A stretch of 64,000 nucleotides of DNA. It comes from Polaribacter irgensii 23-P (lineage in GTDB: Bacteria; Bacteroidota; Bacteroidia; Flavobacteriales; Flavobacteriaceae). The position numbers and the translations under genes are program-made. The DNA is taken from assembly GCF_000153225.1 (NCBI RefSeq), contig NZ_CH724148.1, positions 810,640 through 874,639 on the forward strand. The letters run 5' to 3'. A model generated the notes under the pieces. It saw nothing but the letters and a program-made list of their open reading frames with translations, was not told where the DNA came from and made no database searches. Shown here in pieces: positions 18,240-28,237 of the stretch (positions are counted from its first letter, which is position 1; every line of letters begins with the position of its first letter).

Positions 18240-19662
18240 TCATATGATCCCAATTATAAAAAATACATTTCTTCAAAAAGGATTTGTTTTAGTAGTCGCT
18301 GCCTTTACATTACAAAGTTGTTTTGTAGCTAAAGAATATTCGAAACCAATTATTACAGAAACAGAGAGTTTGTACAGAACAGAAAATTTGCCATCTGATA
18401 GTATATCTATGGCAGCTATATCTTGGAAAACGTTATTTACAGATACGTATTTGCAACAATATGTTGATGAAGGGCTGCAAAATAACATGGATATTCGCAT
18501 TGCAGTTCAACAAATCGTTGCAGCCAATGCCTATGCAAAACAAGGGAAATTAGGATATTTACCATCTGTAAATATTGGTGCCAATGTAATACATCAAGAA
18601 CTGTCTAAAAACAGTCAGTTTGGCTCCTTCTTAACGAACACCTCTACAGATCAATTTGACATCACGGCAAACCTTACTTGGGAAGCTGATCTTTGGGGCA
18701 AAATACGCAGTAATAGTCGTGCAACACAGGCTCTTTATTTACAAAGTGTTGCTGGACATCAGGTTGTAAAAACCCAGTTAATTAGCAGTATTGCTACTAC
18801 TTATTATACTATTTTAGCTTTGGATGCACAATTAGAAATCACCAAAAAATCTATTGAAACAAGAAAAACAGGTGTAGAAACGATCAAAGCTTTAAAGGTG
18901 GCAGGATTTACAAACCAAGTTGCTGTAGATCAAAATATTGCACAGTATAATAATGCAAGATCTTTAGAAGTAGACTTAGAAGTGGCTCTTTTTAAAGCAG
19001 AAAATACCTTATGTATTTTATTGGGTAAAACACCGCAACAACTTCATAGAAATAATTTAGAAACACAAATTATAAATACTCAGATAAAACTAGGCATCCC
19101 GTCAAAATTATTAAGCAACCGACCAGACCTCGTGGCTGCTGAATATGGCTTAATTAATGCTTTTGAACTAACCAATGTAGCAAAAAGTAACTTTTACCCA
19201 GCGTTTAGATTGACTGCTTCTGGCGGATTTCAAAGTTTAGAATTGGATAAATTATTTAGTGCAAACTCTTTATTTACAAATATTATTAGTGGTTTAACTC
19301 AACCTATTTTTAATCAACGAAGACTTAAAACGCAAAAAGAAGTGGCAATTGCGCAACAGCAGCAAGCATTGTTAAAGTTTAAAAAAACACTATTGATTGC
19401 GGGTACTGAAGTTTCTAATGCACTGTTTGTCTTCAACGCTGAAAATAGAAAGTTTAAATTTTTAAATAATGAAGTTGAAGCCTTGCGGAAAGCAGAAAAG
19501 AATTCAGAAGAATTGTTAAAAAACGGCTATGCAAATTATTTAGATTTACTAACCGCCAGACAAAGTGCTTTAAGTACTGAGATTAAAGTTATCGACAGCC
19601 AACTGCAGCAGTTGCTCACCGTTGTTAATTTATACAAAGCTTTAGGTGGTGGTCTCAAATAA
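18229..19662 (+). CDS. Outer-membrane efflux lipoprotein (TolC/NodT family)
   Basis: Channel component of the tripartite pump. An N-terminal signal ending LQSC marks a lipoprotein (Cys31 from this start). Two OEP repeats follow, each rich in long helices; LSNRPDL in the middle is a family landmark. The ATG at 18229 overlaps the pump stop by 11 bases; an ATG at 18244 is an equally possible start, and both leave a workable signal peptide. Length of about 477 residues is usual. It closes the operon. Confidence 0.92.
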   Translation: MKINHMIPIIKNTFLQKGFVLVVAAFTLQSCFVAKEYSKPIITETESLYRTENLPSDSISMAAISWKTLFTDTYLQQYVDEGLQNNMDIRIAVQQIVAANAYAKQGKLGYLPSVNIGANVIHQELSKNSQFGSFLTNTSTDQFDITANLTWEADLWGKIRSNSRATQALYLQSVAGHQVVKTQLISSIATTYYTILALDAQLEITKKSIETRKTGVETIKALKVAGFTNQVAVDQNIAQYNNARSLEVDLEVALFKAENTLCILLGKTPQQLHRNNLETQIINTQIKLGIPSKLLSNRPDLVAAEYGLINAFELTNVAKSNFYPAFRLTASGGFQSLELDKLFSANSLFTNIISGLTQPIFNQRRLKTQKEVAIAQQQQALLKFKKTLLIAGTEVSNALFVFNAENRKFKFLNNEVEALRKAEKNSEELLKNGYANYLDLLTARQSALSTEIKVIDSQLQQLLTVVNLYKALGGGLK

Positions 19663-20102
19663 AGGATCTAAAAATCTCTGTGACCTAATTTTTAAAGATT
19701 AAAAAAACACGAACGCTTTTATATTGCGCCCTAATGTTTATAAAAATCTATTTCTGTCTGCCTTCAAACAGAAACAAATGGAGCTCTAAAAGCATTCGTT
19801 TTGGTACTGCTAATTACTCGTATTAAATAAATAAATCTTTGCTACAAAAAAATGTATGACACCCTATTTTAGCGCGATATTATTTTAAACCTTTTTTTGT
19901 AAAACACTTTAAATGCAATGCTCAAAGCGGCTCTATAAAAAGACTACCTTTGCCAATATTTAATTTCTTTTGTCGCAAAGATATAATTCCGTACAAAAAC
20001 ATCTTTAATGTTTATGGTGTATAACTCATTTTAAAAGTCTAAGAGAAAGCAATGCTCTGAGGTAACAAAGAAACAATTACATTCTATTCTTAATTATTTT
20101 TT
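19663..20102. other. 440-base spacer with nested inverted repeats and a possible promoter
   Basis: Outer arms 19709-19721 and 19787-19799 pair over 13 bases with one mismatch, and an inner hairpin pairs TTTCTGT (19751-19757) with ACAGAAA (19768-19774). This may form a two-stem RNA structure at the end of the efflux operon. TACCTTTG at 19945-19952 matches the -7 consensus and would give the next gene a leader of about 145 bases; no good -33 element is visible. I see no coding frame. Confidence 0.4.
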
Positions 20103-20498
20103 ATGAAAAAAGACATACAGATTCCCGAAGTTACAGCTGTAGAAATGGCGATGGTTTATGAATACAACAATCTTTATAAAACAGATGATTGGAATGTATA
20201 TCTAATCAACAATAAAGATATTGACTTGGAATCGTGTATGATTGTTTCTCAAGGGTTTTCTGATGAAAAAACAACCTCCTTATTGCGTAAAAAGTTAACG
20301 ATTTTACCTGCCAACTCTTTTGCTAAAATAGAATACATCCAACCTGAATTATTTACACTAAACAATCGTTTTCAAGTTACTTTTTTTGAGGGAAACACCC
20401 TCTTCGAGAAAACGTTTCTCTTCAAAGAGAATACCGTTAAAGAGAGTGCGCTGCAAAGTATTCCCGAAATTAAAAAACGCGGAATTTTAGCAGAATAA
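20103..20498 (+). CDS. Conserved-looking hypothetical protein
   Basis: 131 residues, no signal peptide or membrane helix, mixed alpha/beta character by eye. I do not recognise a named domain. It begins MKKDIQIPEVTAVEMAMVY and ends KKRGILAE. It stands alone between the efflux operon and the convergent antiporter gene, preceded by a possible promoter at 19945 and a long leader. The coding frame has normal composition and no better competing frame, so it is probably a real gene. Confidence 0.7.
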   Translation: MKKDIQIPEVTAVEMAMVYEYNNLYKTDDWNVYLINNKDIDLESCMIVSQGFSDEKTTSLLRKKLTILPANSFAKIEYIQPELFTLNNRFQVTFFEGNTLFEKTFLFKENTVKESALQSIPEIKKRGILAE

Positions 20499-20550
20499 CT
20501 CTTTTTTGTAACAAGGATACTTTCATTTTTGTACATAAACAGCCCACTAT

Positions 20551-22029
20551 TTACGATCCTAAAAAACCAATAATCAAATACATAATAACCGTAATTACGC
20601 CACCAACCAAAGCGTACGGTAATTGTGTCTTTACGTGATCGATATGATCACTTGCAGAGGCCATAGAGGATATTATAGACGTATCTGATATGGGAGAACA
20701 GTGATCTCCAAAAATTCCACCACCTAAGGTCGCGGCAACAATAATTGTACTATCAGAGCCGTGAATATTTGCCATTGGAATTGAAATTGCTAACATAATA
20801 GCAAAGGTTCCCCAAGAAGTTCCTGTAGAAAAAGCAATAAAAGAACTGATAATAAAAACAACCGCTGGCAATAACTCTGGTGACAACCAATCCTTTGTAG
20901 CATCTGCCACGTAGGCTCCAGTTTCTAAAGCTTTACACGCATCTCCGATCGCAAAAGCTAACAACATTAACAAAGCCAAGGGCATCAGCTCACCAATCCC
21001 TTTTAAGGTTAAATCAACGGCTTCTTTTGGCTTCATAATTCCCTGTATAAAATACATCACTATGGCTACCAATAAAGCCGTAATTACCGCATACAATACT
21101 GCAGAAGATCCAGATCCTTTACCGATTGCTTCCGAAGCGTGGTTTAAAAATGAAGTTGCATTTTCAACCAAAGTCCAACCCGTATATACCAGGTTTATAG
21201 GCATCATAAAAACCATCACTAAAAGCGGCACAATCATATTGTATGCTTTGGCCTCAATACCTTCTTTCGGGGGAAATGAAGTTACGGCATCTGATACCAT
21301 TGGTATTGCGTTTGGATTCATCAAAAGCCCCGTTTCTAAGGTTCTTTTTTCTGCCTTTTTCATCGGTCCAAAATCTTTCTTCGTAAAAATGACAACGAAC
21401 ACGATGGCAATTGCCAATAAAGGATAAAAATTATATTTAATAGAAGCCAACATCATAGTAAATGGTTGCTCAATTCCTTGCGTTAACAGCAGCCCCATGA
21501 TAAAGGCACCCCATGCATTAAAAGGAATTAAAATAGAAGACGGCGCAGAGCTTGAGTCTGCAATATATGCCAACTTTTCTCTTGGTATTTTTAAGGTGTC
21601 AAAAATAGGTCTGTATAATGTTCCGACAGTTAAAGAACTAATGCTTGTCTCTACAAATAACAACAGCCCAGTAACTGTTGCCAACACCTGCACAACAACT
21701 CTGCTATACCCAGCTTTCTTGCCCTCTAATTGTGTTAACTTCCTGTTTATAATATTAATGAACCCTTCAACACCTCTAGAAAATTGGATAAAAATTAACA
21801 AGGCACCCACCAAAGCACTGAACATTATGGTTCTTGTATTTCCCTCCGATTGAAAAACGTTAACCATACCTTCAATCATTGCTATTGTTCCATCCAAAGG
21901 ATTCCAATTATTTATAATAAGCCAAGAAAACCAGATACCAAACAACAACGCAATGTATACTTGTTTTGTTTTCAACGCTAAAATAATAGCGATAATTGGT
22001 GGTAATACTGACAAAAATCCATATTCCAT
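20551..22029 (-). CDS. NhaC-family Na+/H+ antiporter
   Basis: Polytopic inner-membrane protein of 492 residues with about eleven to twelve hydrophobic helices. The family motif GDHCSPISDTSIISSMAS is intact near the C-terminus, and GTSWGTFAIML precedes it. Members exchange Na+ (or small organic cations) for protons; NhaC paralogues also carry malate/lactate, so the exact substrate is open. For a probable marine bacterium sodium export is a natural role. Single gene, convergent with the hypothetical gene to its left. Confidence 0.9.
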   Translation of the reverse strand: MEYGFLSVLPPIIAIILALKTKQVYIALLFGIWFSWLIINNWNPLDGTIAMIEGMVNVFQSEGNTRTIMFSALVGALLIFIQFSRGVEGFINIINRKLTQLEGKKAGYSRVVVQVLATVTGLLLFVETSISSLTVGTLYRPIFDTLKIPREKLAYIADSSSAPSSILIPFNAWGAFIMGLLLTQGIEQPFTMMLASIKYNFYPLLAIAIVFVVIFTKKDFGPMKKAEKRTLETGLLMNPNAIPMVSDAVTSFPPKEGIEAKAYNMIVPLLVMVFMMPINLVYTGWTLVENATSFLNHASEAIGKGSGSSAVLYAVITALLVAIVMYFIQGIMKPKEAVDLTLKGIGELMPLALLMLLAFAIGDACKALETGAYVADATKDWLSPELLPAVVFIISSFIAFSTGTSWGTFAIMLAISIPMANIHGSDSTIIVAATLGGGIFGDHCSPISDTSIISSMASASDHIDHVKTQLPYALVGGVITVIMYLIIGFLGS

Positions 22030-22437
22030 AAACGAAATTTTAGTTTGGTTAAAGGTACTCTTAAAAATAATAGTGTATCAAACCTTTCTAGACAGGAACA
22101 AAAAAAATAGCGCTCTATTTATTGAAAACACCAAGTACTCTTTAAGCTACTATCTTAGATGCGCACTCCCTTATTTGTCTGTATGTTGTACCGATAGTCT
22201 TTCATAAAAAGGGACGTTTTTTTATGAAGTGAACACAATGAAAAAAAAAGAAAGTACTCATAAAAATGATCCCTAAGAATTACATTCAATTAGAAAATAC
22301 TATATATTTGTAGGTATAATTTCTAATTTTAAAGCGTATGAATATATAATTTGCCGCACCTCAGCAACTAGCGATCTTTTTTTGAAAAAAAGAGTAGCTT
22401 CTTTATATTTTATAAAACAACCTTTAAATTAAAAATT
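22030..22437. other. 408-base divergent spacer
   Basis: Lies between the antiporter (minus) and a small secreted protein (plus). TATATTTG at 22303-22310 matches the -7 consensus on the plus strand and would start a transcript with a leader of about 120 bases; no convincing -33 partner is seen. No conserved RNA, repeat or coding frame was recognised. Confidence 0.4.
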
Positions 22438-22773
22438 ATGAAAACTGCATACCGCGTAGCAATCTTGCTACTTATTTCTATCTCTCTTTCTTTTACAAAT
22501 AAAATAATTGTTTCAGAAAATGCCATAACTGCTACTTTTATGGAAATTACCGAAGAAGATTACTTTAAATTTATAACCCCCGACAAACAAGAGGTTTTAT
22601 TCTATGATATTGACGAAGAAGTTGAAATTAGCTTGTACGACGACACGTATCTAAATAAAAAATTCGAAATTACCTGGGTAGAAAAAGAAATTGAACTTTC
22701 AGATGACGAAGGAGACTTAACGGGAGAGAAAAAAAAGGTGAAATCTATCATTTCACTTAAATTACTCAACTAA
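22438..22773 (+). CDS. Small secreted hypothetical protein
   Basis: 111 residues with a cleavable-looking signal peptide (YRVAILLLISISLSF) and an acidic mature part rich in Asp/Glu. I do not recognise a family. The mature sequence (MEITEEDYFKF, FYDIDEEVEISLYDD) suggests a small beta-rich periplasmic protein. It is monocistronic, followed by a strong hairpin terminator. Function unknown. Confidence 0.7.
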   Translation: MKTAYRVAILLLISISLSFTNKIIVSENAITATFMEITEEDYFKFITPDKQEVLFYDIDEEVEISLYDDTYLNKKFEITWVEKEIELSDDEGDLTGEKKKVKSIISLKLLN

Positions 22774-22794
22774 TACCGCTACTAATTTTCAACT

Positions 22795-22832
22795 AAACCG
22801 TTTTTTAAATACTAAAAAACGGTTTTTTTTTA
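22795..22832. terminator. Strong hairpin terminator, probably bidirectional
   Basis: A perfect 12-bp stem, AAACCGTTTTTT (22795-22806) with AAAAAACGGTTT (22814-22825), encloses a seven-base loop and runs into T on the plus strand. It separates the convergent small protein and MFS genes. Confidence 0.88.
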
Positions 22833-22857
22833 TTTCTCAAAAAGCACAACTCACGCA

Positions 22858-24126
22858 CTATTCCTCTTTCTCATAGTCTTCAATTTCCTTGGTTAAATCT
22901 AAATCTAACAATATGGGATTTGCAATACCTGTTCCCACCACCGTAATTAAAGTCATAGTTCCTCCAAAAACTACCGCTGCAACCGGTCCTATTAATTTTG
23001 CTGCCAAGCCACTTTCAAAAGCTCCCAACTCATTAGAAGATCCTACAAACATTGAGTTTACAGAAGAAACTCGACCCCGCATATCGTCTGGTGTTTTTAA
23101 TTGTAAAATAGTTTGTCGAATGACCATAGAAATTCCGTCTGCGGCTCCACTTATGAATAATGCCAAAAGGCTGACCCAAAAAATGGATGACAAACCAAAA
23201 GCAATGATACTAAGACCAAAAATAAACACAGATATCAGCATTTTTTTTCCTGTATTCTTATTTATTGGAATGTAGGTTGTTAAAAACATAGTAACAATAC
23301 TTCCCATAGAAATAGATGCATTTAAGAGCCCAAATCCTTCCGGACCTACCTCTAAAACATCCTGTGCAAAAACTGATAAAATGGCCACTGTTCCTCCAAA
23401 TAAAACAGCAATCATATCCAGTGTTAAAACCCCTAAAATGGCTTTATTCTGAAAGACAAATTGCACTCCTGCTTTTAAACTTTCCCTCACGGGCTCTCCT
23501 ATTTTTTTATTTAGAATCGGTTTCTTTTTAATTAAAAAAGTACAGGCCAAAGACAGTAAGACTAAAATAAAAACAAGACACAGCGTATTATCAACACCGA
23601 TCCAACTAATTAAAAAACCAGCCGAAAGCGCTCCAGAAACAGAGGCTGTTTTCCAAGTACTTGTGCTCCATGTCGCTGCATTGGGATAGATTTTTTTAGG
23701 AACTAACAAAGCCACTAAAGAAAAAATTGTAGGACCAAAAAATGAACGAAGAAATCCGCCAAAAAATACCAATCCATAAATGGAATACAAAACTGCATTT
23801 GTAGACCAATGACCTACAACACTTTCTGATGTTAATAAAAATAAACCCAGACTAATTAGTGAAAATGCAGCAGTGCAAAGCGCAAGTAAATTTCTTTTTT
23901 CTTTTTGATCAACAATATGACCAGCGAATAATGCCATTGAAAATGCTGGTATAATTTCCATCAAACCAATAATACCCAATGACAGGGGGTCTTTTGTTAT
24001 GGAATATACCTGCCACTCAATTACAATAAACTGCATCGACCAACCAAAAACTAATAGAAATCGAACAAACAAAAAAATATTAAATTCCTTTATTCTTAAA
24101 GCTGCATACGGGTCTAATTTACTCAT
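22858..24126 (-). CDS. MFS transporter
   Basis: 422-residue major-facilitator protein with about twelve hydrophobic helices. The loop 2-3 signature appears as AGHIVDQKEKR, and a second copy of the fold begins after the central basic loop (KKKPILNKK). It resembles the enterobactin-exporter-like/MFS_3 group (EntS type), which export siderophores or drugs. The C-terminus is acidic (EIEDYEKEE). The downstream neighbour on this strand is the terminator; the upstream gene is the ACT-like protein with a 48-base gap. Confidence 0.85.
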   Translation of the reverse strand: MSKLDPYAALRIKEFNIFLFVRFLLVFGWSMQFIVIEWQVYSITKDPLSLGIIGLMEIIPAFSMALFAGHIVDQKEKRNLLALCTAAFSLISLGLFLLTSESVVGHWSTNAVLYSIYGLVFFGGFLRSFFGPTIFSLVALLVPKKIYPNAATWSTSTWKTASVSGALSAGFLISWIGVDNTLCLVFILVLLSLACTFLIKKKPILNKKIGEPVRESLKAGVQFVFQNKAILGVLTLDMIAVLFGGTVAILSVFAQDVLEVGPEGFGLLNASISMGSIVTMFLTTYIPINKNTGKKMLISVFIFGLSIIAFGLSSIFWVSLLALFISGAADGISMVIRQTILQLKTPDDMRGRVSSVNSMFVGSSNELGAFESGLAAKLIGPVAAVVFGGTMTLITVVGTGIANPILLDLDLTKEIEDYEKEE

Positions 24127-24174
24127 TAAAAAATACGGTATAAAAAATGGAGCTTGAACTTACTTGATTTTTAA

Positions 24175-24834
24175 TTAACCTAGTTTCATATTCATTAAAA
24201 TGGCAAAAGTTTGGTTAATATCCTTCTCTTTCACAACAATTGTCATTTCGTTTGTAGTGGAAATAATCTCTTGCAATGAAATATCTGCCCACGCTAATTG
24301 TTTTAAAATAAAATAATATACACCAGACTGTTCTTGATTTTCTTTTGGAAGCTTTATGGTAATGGAAGCCAACTCTAGAACGTTCGCAATTAACGTTTCT
24401 TTTTCAAAAATTTCATTTACAAACGGTTGTAAGTTTTTACTAGTAACAATATTTGTTTCAAAAATACCTTGAGAAACTGTCAAAAAATAATCTGAGTTTT
24501 CTGACGATTTTGTTAAAATTTTTGCAATTTCCCTTAACAGTGAAGGAGTGTTTTTAAACGTAAAGTCACACAAGTCTGAGCGCACAATTACGTCTCCTAG
24601 ATCTAATGCTAGCTTTTTAATATTCTTTCTAATACGAAGCTCGCTTGCTGGAGATAACCTGTTAATTGCCATCATTACCGCACCTACTTTTACCTCTTTC
24701 TTTAAGGCTAAAGAAACTTCTGCCAAAATAATTCTTGCTAAAGAAGAAACATTTATTAATTTCTCGTTTAATGCCTCTTCTATAAAAGGTGTTTTTCTAA
24801 TCGTACTTTCTACAACTTCTTGTATTGTTTTCAT
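24175..24834 (-). CDS. ACT-domain (aspartokinase-like) regulatory protein without a kinase domain
   Basis: 219 residues. The C-terminal half contains two regions reminiscent of aspartokinase ACT domains; the last (WADISLQEIISTTNEMTIVV) has the pattern of the regulatory ACT9 fold. The N-terminal 75 residues look helical and could form a winged-helix-like unit. No kinase motif is present, so it is probably a free-standing ligand sensor, not an aspartokinase, although databases may label it so. It ends 48 bases before the MFS gene and lies 43 bases after gpsA on the same strand. Confidence 0.65.
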   Translation of the reverse strand: MKTIQEVVESTIRKTPFIEEALNEKLINVSSLARIILAEVSLALKKEVKVGAVMMAINRLSPASELRIRKNIKKLALDLGDVIVRSDLCDFTFKNTPSLLREIAKILTKSSENSDYFLTVSQGIFETNIVTSKNLQPFVNEIFEKETLIANVLELASITIKLPKENQEQSGVYYFILKQLAWADISLQEIISTTNEMTIVVKEKDINQTFAILMNMKLG

Positions 24835-24877
24835 GCTGATTGTTTAATAAAAGACAATAATGTCCAAAATTAAACAA

Positions 24878-25876
24878 TTAATCTAATTTATCCGTTAACT
24901 TTTTAAATTCTTTTTTTGCGTCTTTGTTGTCGTATAAAACGTTGTAAACGGTGGTAATAATTGGAGTATTTGCCCCATTCTCTTCCTTTATTTTATAAGC
25001 GCTTTTTGTTGCATAATAGCCTTCTGCAATCATACTCATTTCCATTTGAGCAGATTTTACAGTGTAGCCTTTGCCAATCATATTCCCAAACTGTCTGTTT
25101 CTACTAAACACCGAATATCCTGTTACTAAAAGATCCCCTAAATAAGCAGAATTGTTAATATTCCTTTTCATTTTATGCACCTTTTTGATAAATCGTTTCA
25201 TTTCGCGAATAGCATTGCTCATCAATACAGATTGAAAGTTATCGCCATACCCCAAACCATGTGCAATCCCTGCAGCAACGGCATAAATATTTTTTAGCAT
25301 TGCGGCATACTCTGTTCCAATAATATCATCAGATATTTTTGTTTTTATATACCAACTATCTAAGCAAAGACTCATTGCTTTCGCATTCTCCTCATTCTGA
25401 GATGCAATGGTCAAATACGAAAGCCGCTCCATAGCAACCTCCTCTGCATGACAAGGTCCAGTAATCACCCCAATATTATCCAAAGGCACATTGTGTTTTT
25501 CATGAAAGTGCTCCCCAACGATTAGACCGGTCTCTGGAACAATTCCCTTAATTGCAGAAAAAATAATTTTATCTTTTAACGGCAAATTTAACTTCGCTAG
25601 TTCGCTCATTAAGAAAGCTGAAGGGATGGCAAAAATAAGCACATTATATTCTTGAACAATGCTATTGATATCACTAGACAGATTTAATTGATGTGCGTAT
25701 ACATCTGCAGCCCTCAAATACTTTGGATTGTGATTGTTCTCCTTTATGTGCTCTATGGCAGATTCGCTTCTCATATACCAGCCAACTGTCTCTAAGTTCT
25801 CTGAAAGCATCTTTACGATAGCCGTTGCCCAACTTCCTCCACCCAACACTGCTATTTTTTTCTGATCACTCATCAT
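24878..25876 (-). CDS. gpsA: NAD(P)H-dependent glycerol-3-phosphate dehydrogenase
   Basis: Reduces dihydroxyacetone phosphate to sn-glycerol-3-phosphate, the backbone of phospholipids. The 332-residue product has the nucleotide-binding GGGSWATA motif near residue 12, the catalytic Lys region IFSAIKGI, the GPCHAEEV motif and the C-terminal domain with GYGDNFQSVLMSNAIREM. Two adjacent Met codons leave the start uncertain by one residue. It precedes the ACT-like gene on the same strand. Confidence 0.95.
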   Translation of the reverse strand: MMSDQKKIAVLGGGSWATAIVKMLSENLETVGWYMRSESAIEHIKENNHNPKYLRAADVYAHQLNLSSDINSIVQEYNVLIFAIPSAFLMSELAKLNLPLKDKIIFSAIKGIVPETGLIVGEHFHEKHNVPLDNIGVITGPCHAEEVAMERLSYLTIASQNEENAKAMSLCLDSWYIKTKISDDIIGTEYAAMLKNIYAVAAGIAHGLGYGDNFQSVLMSNAIREMKRFIKKVHKMKRNINNSAYLGDLLVTGYSVFSRNRQFGNMIGKGYTVKSAQMEMSMIAEGYYATKSAYKIKEENGANTPIITTVYNVLYDNKDAKKEFKKLTDKLD

Positions 25877-25941
25877 TCATTCGTTTTGAGCCCCAAAAGT
25901 AAGAAAATAAGTATCTATAGAGGAATGCTTCTATGAATTAT

Positions 25942-25949
25942 TATATTTG
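25942..25949 (+). promoter_or_regulatory. Promoter -7 element of dut
   Basis: TATATTTG matches TAnnTTTG exactly and lies 21 bases before the dut ATG. No clear -33 TTG is visible at the usual distance. Confidence 0.5.
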
Positions 25950-25970
25950 TACTCAATTATCTCATAAAAA

Positions 25971-26402
25971 ATGACTGTACAAATCATCAATAAATCGAAA
26001 CACACAACTCCAAACTACGAGACTAATGGGGCTGCAGGTATGGATTTAAAGGCAAATATAGAAAATTCAATTATCTTAAAACCTCTCGAGAGAGCAATTG
26101 TAAAAACGGGTTTATTTATTGCTTTGCCTATTGGGTTTGAAGCACAAGTAAGGCCAAGAAGTGGTTTGGCAGCTAAAAAAGGAATTACTGTTTTAAACGC
26201 CCCAGGAACCATAGACGCAGATTATCGCGGAGAAATTGGTGTAATTTTAGTAAACCTCTCTAATGAAGTATTTACCGTAAATGATGGAGAAAGAATTGCA
26301 CAATTAATAATTGCAAAGCACGCACGTGCCAATTGGGAAGAAGTCACTGTATTAAGTGACACAGACCGTGGAACCGGTGGTTTTGGAAGCACTGGAATTT
26401 AA
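25971..26402 (+). CDS. dut: dUTP diphosphatase
   Basis: Hydrolyses dUTP to dUMP, keeping uracil out of DNA and feeding thymidylate synthesis. All five trimeric-dUTPase motifs are present in the 143 residues: AGMDL (22-26), RPRSGLA (61-67), [10 protein letters not shown] (79-88, with the catalytic Asp82), GERIAQ (106-111) and the C-terminal P-loop-like [10 protein letters not shown] (133-142). Single gene with its own promoter; convergent with a GNAT gene. Confidence 0.97.
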   Translation: MTVQIINKSKHTTPNYETNGAAGMDLKANIENSIILKPLERAIVKTGLFIALPIGFEAQVRPRSGLAAKKGITVLNAPGTIDADYRGEIGVILVNLSNEVFTVNDGERIAQLIIAKHARANWEEVTVLSDTDRGTGGFGSTGI

Positions 26403-26427
26403 TTAAAAAATTTTTATAGGTTACAAA

Positions 26428-26964
26428 TTAGATTTTCTTATAAATTTGACTCATTTTCCTTACCTCTTTGTGCATCAAGTCAAAAGGTAAAAAAAGGTGT
26501 GTATGGTACCGATAGCCCATTTTCTTATAAAACTCGAAAGCAGCTATTTGTTTGTCCATAGCATCTAACCAAATCATTTTATACCCTTTTTTAATTGCCT
26601 TTTCCTCCAGCCAAAAAAGTAACTTTTTACCAATACCTTTTCCTTGCGTTTTTGGATGCAAATAAATTCGATGCAATTTTAGTTGTTTTTCTTCAACAAA
26701 CCCTTTTAATATTTCGTTCCAAACAAACCTAAAAGTACCAACGATTTCTTTATCCACGACAATAAAATAATATGCTGCGTTTTCTTCAGACAATTCTTTT
26801 ATTAATGTATTCTTTGAATATTGAGAATTTACGAACCAAGCGCCTTTATCTGTCCAAAAATGACTGTATGCACTAGCATATACTTCTTCCATTAAACTAA
26901 AAAGAAGGGTGGCGTCTGAACTTAAAACAGGTTTTAAATCAATATTATTGGATACTTTTATCAA
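26428..26964 (-). CDS. GNAT-family N-acetyltransferase
   Basis: 178-residue acetyltransferase. The acetyl-CoA site is RIYLHPKTQGKGIGKKL (about residues 98-114) followed by WLDAMDKQIAAFEFYKKMGY, the classic C-terminal GNAT signature. The substrate is unknown. It lies between dut (convergent) and recA; the recA terminator separates it from recA. Confidence 0.88.
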   Translation of the reverse strand: MIKVSNNIDLKPVLSSDATLLFSLMEEVYASAYSHFWTDKGAWFVNSQYSKNTLIKELSEENAAYYFIVVDKEIVGTFRFVWNEILKGFVEEKQLKLHRIYLHPKTQGKGIGKKLLFWLEEKAIKKGYKMIWLDAMDKQIAAFEFYKKMGYRYHTHLFLPFDLMHKEVRKMSQIYKKI

Positions 26965-27049
26965 TACTTTTTTGTTTTATTTTCCCATTAAAAATAAAGT
27001 TGTCTTCTATTTTAACTTTTTTCAAGAGGAATGCTGTTGTGTGTTTAAA

Positions 27050-27090
27050 ATTAAAAAACTGCTACAGATAAATATATACTGTAGCAGTTT
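27050..27090 (-). terminator. Terminator of recA
   Basis: A perfect 12-bp stem, AAACTGCTACAG (27056-27067) with CTGTAGCAGTTT (27079-27090), around an 11-base loop. On the minus strand it runs into a T-rich tract just past the recA stop. Confidence 0.85.
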
Positions 27091-27117
27091 ACTAAAACTA
27101 TTTTTAATTTTAAAAAC

Positions 27118-28125
27118 CTATTCTTGGTTTTCTATTGCAAGCTTAATTTTTCCTTCAAGCTCATCTGCCAATTCAGGATTGTCTTTAATCAAACCCTTTA
27201 CAGCATCTCTACCTTGCCCTAATTTTGTTTCTCCGTAGCTAAACCAAGAACCACTTTTCTTGACAATGCCTAACTCTACACCAATGTCTAAAATTTCACC
27301 AACTTTAGAAATTCCCTGTCCATACATAATATCAAATTCTGCAATTTGAAATGGCGGTGCTACTTTATTTTTAACAACTTTAACTTTGGTACTATTTCCA
27401 ATAACTCGGTCTCCATCTTTAATTTGTGTTCTTCTTCGGATGTCCAATCGAACAGAAGCATAAAATTTCAATGCATTTCCCCCCGTTGTTGTTTCTGGAT
27501 TTCCAAACATTACACCAATCTTCTCTCTCAATTGGTTGATAAAAATAACCGTACACTTTGTCTTAGAAATTGTACCCGTTAATTTCCGCAATGCTTGTGA
27601 CATTAAACGTGCATGAAGACCCATTTTAGAATCTCCCATTTCTCCTTCAATTTCAGCTTTTGGCGTTAAAGCCGCAACAGAGTCAATTACAACAATATCA
27701 ATTGCGCCAGAACGAATTAAGTTTTCCGCAATTTCCAACGCCTGCTCTCCGTGATCTGGTTGAGAGATTATTAAATTATCGATATCTACACCTAAGTTTT
27801 CCGCATAAAATTTATCAAAAGCGTGCTCTGCGTCGATAAATGCTGCTATTCCGCCTGCCTTTTGAGCTTCTGCAATTGCATGCAATGTCAGTGTTGTTTT
27901 ACCAGAAGATTCTGGCCCATAAATTTCAATAACTCTTCCTCTTGGATAACCACCAACGCCTAAGGCCAAATCTAAACCTAAAGAACCCGACGAAATTGCA
28001 TCTATTTCTTCCGTAACTACGTCACCTAATTTCATTACAGCGCCCTTCCCGTATGTTTTATCCAACTTATCTAATGTAAGTTGAAGTGCTTTTAATTTTG
28101 CCTGTTTTTCTTTATCTCCCGCCAT
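27118..28125 (-). CDS. recA: Recombinase RecA
   Basis: ATP-dependent strand-exchange protein of homologous recombination and co-protease of the SOS response. 335 residues with Walker [10 protein letters not shown] (70-78), the [20 protein letters not shown] segment (Walker B and L1 region) and the [22 protein letters not shown]2 region, shortened here to its core. Its C-terminal acidic tail is short ([12 protein letters not shown]). Single gene; the leader upstream shows no LexA-type box that I can recognise. Confidence 0.98.
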   Translation of the reverse strand: MAGDKEKQAKLKALQLTLDKLDKTYGKGAVMKLGDVVTEEIDAISSGSLGLDLALGVGGYPRGRVIEIYGPESSGKTTLTLHAIAEAQKAGGIAAFIDAEHAFDKFYAENLGVDIDNLIISQPDHGEQALEIAENLIRSGAIDIVVIDSVAALTPKAEIEGEMGDSKMGLHARLMSQALRKLTGTISKTKCTVIFINQLREKIGVMFGNPETTTGGNALKFYASVRLDIRRRTQIKDGDRVIGNSTKVKVVKNKVAPPFQIAEFDIMYGQGISKVGEILDIGVELGIVKKSGSWFSYGETKLGQGRDAVKGLIKDNPELADELEGKIKLAIENQE

Positions 28126-28213
28126 AAACCTTGATTTATTTATTATTAAATAAGGTCCACAAGTTACGAAAAACTGAGCATAAATTGATAAAAAATAACA
28201 TTCAAATTTGTAG

Positions 28214-28221
28214 TATTTTTG
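28214..28221 (+). promoter_or_regulatory. Promoter -7 element of the epimerase/pseudouridine synthase pair
   Basis: TATTTTTG matches TAnnTTTG and lies 16 bases before the ATG at 28238. The best TTG upstream is about 26 bases away, longer than usual. Confidence 0.4.
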
Positions 28222-28237
28222 TAGAAAAAAAAATATA

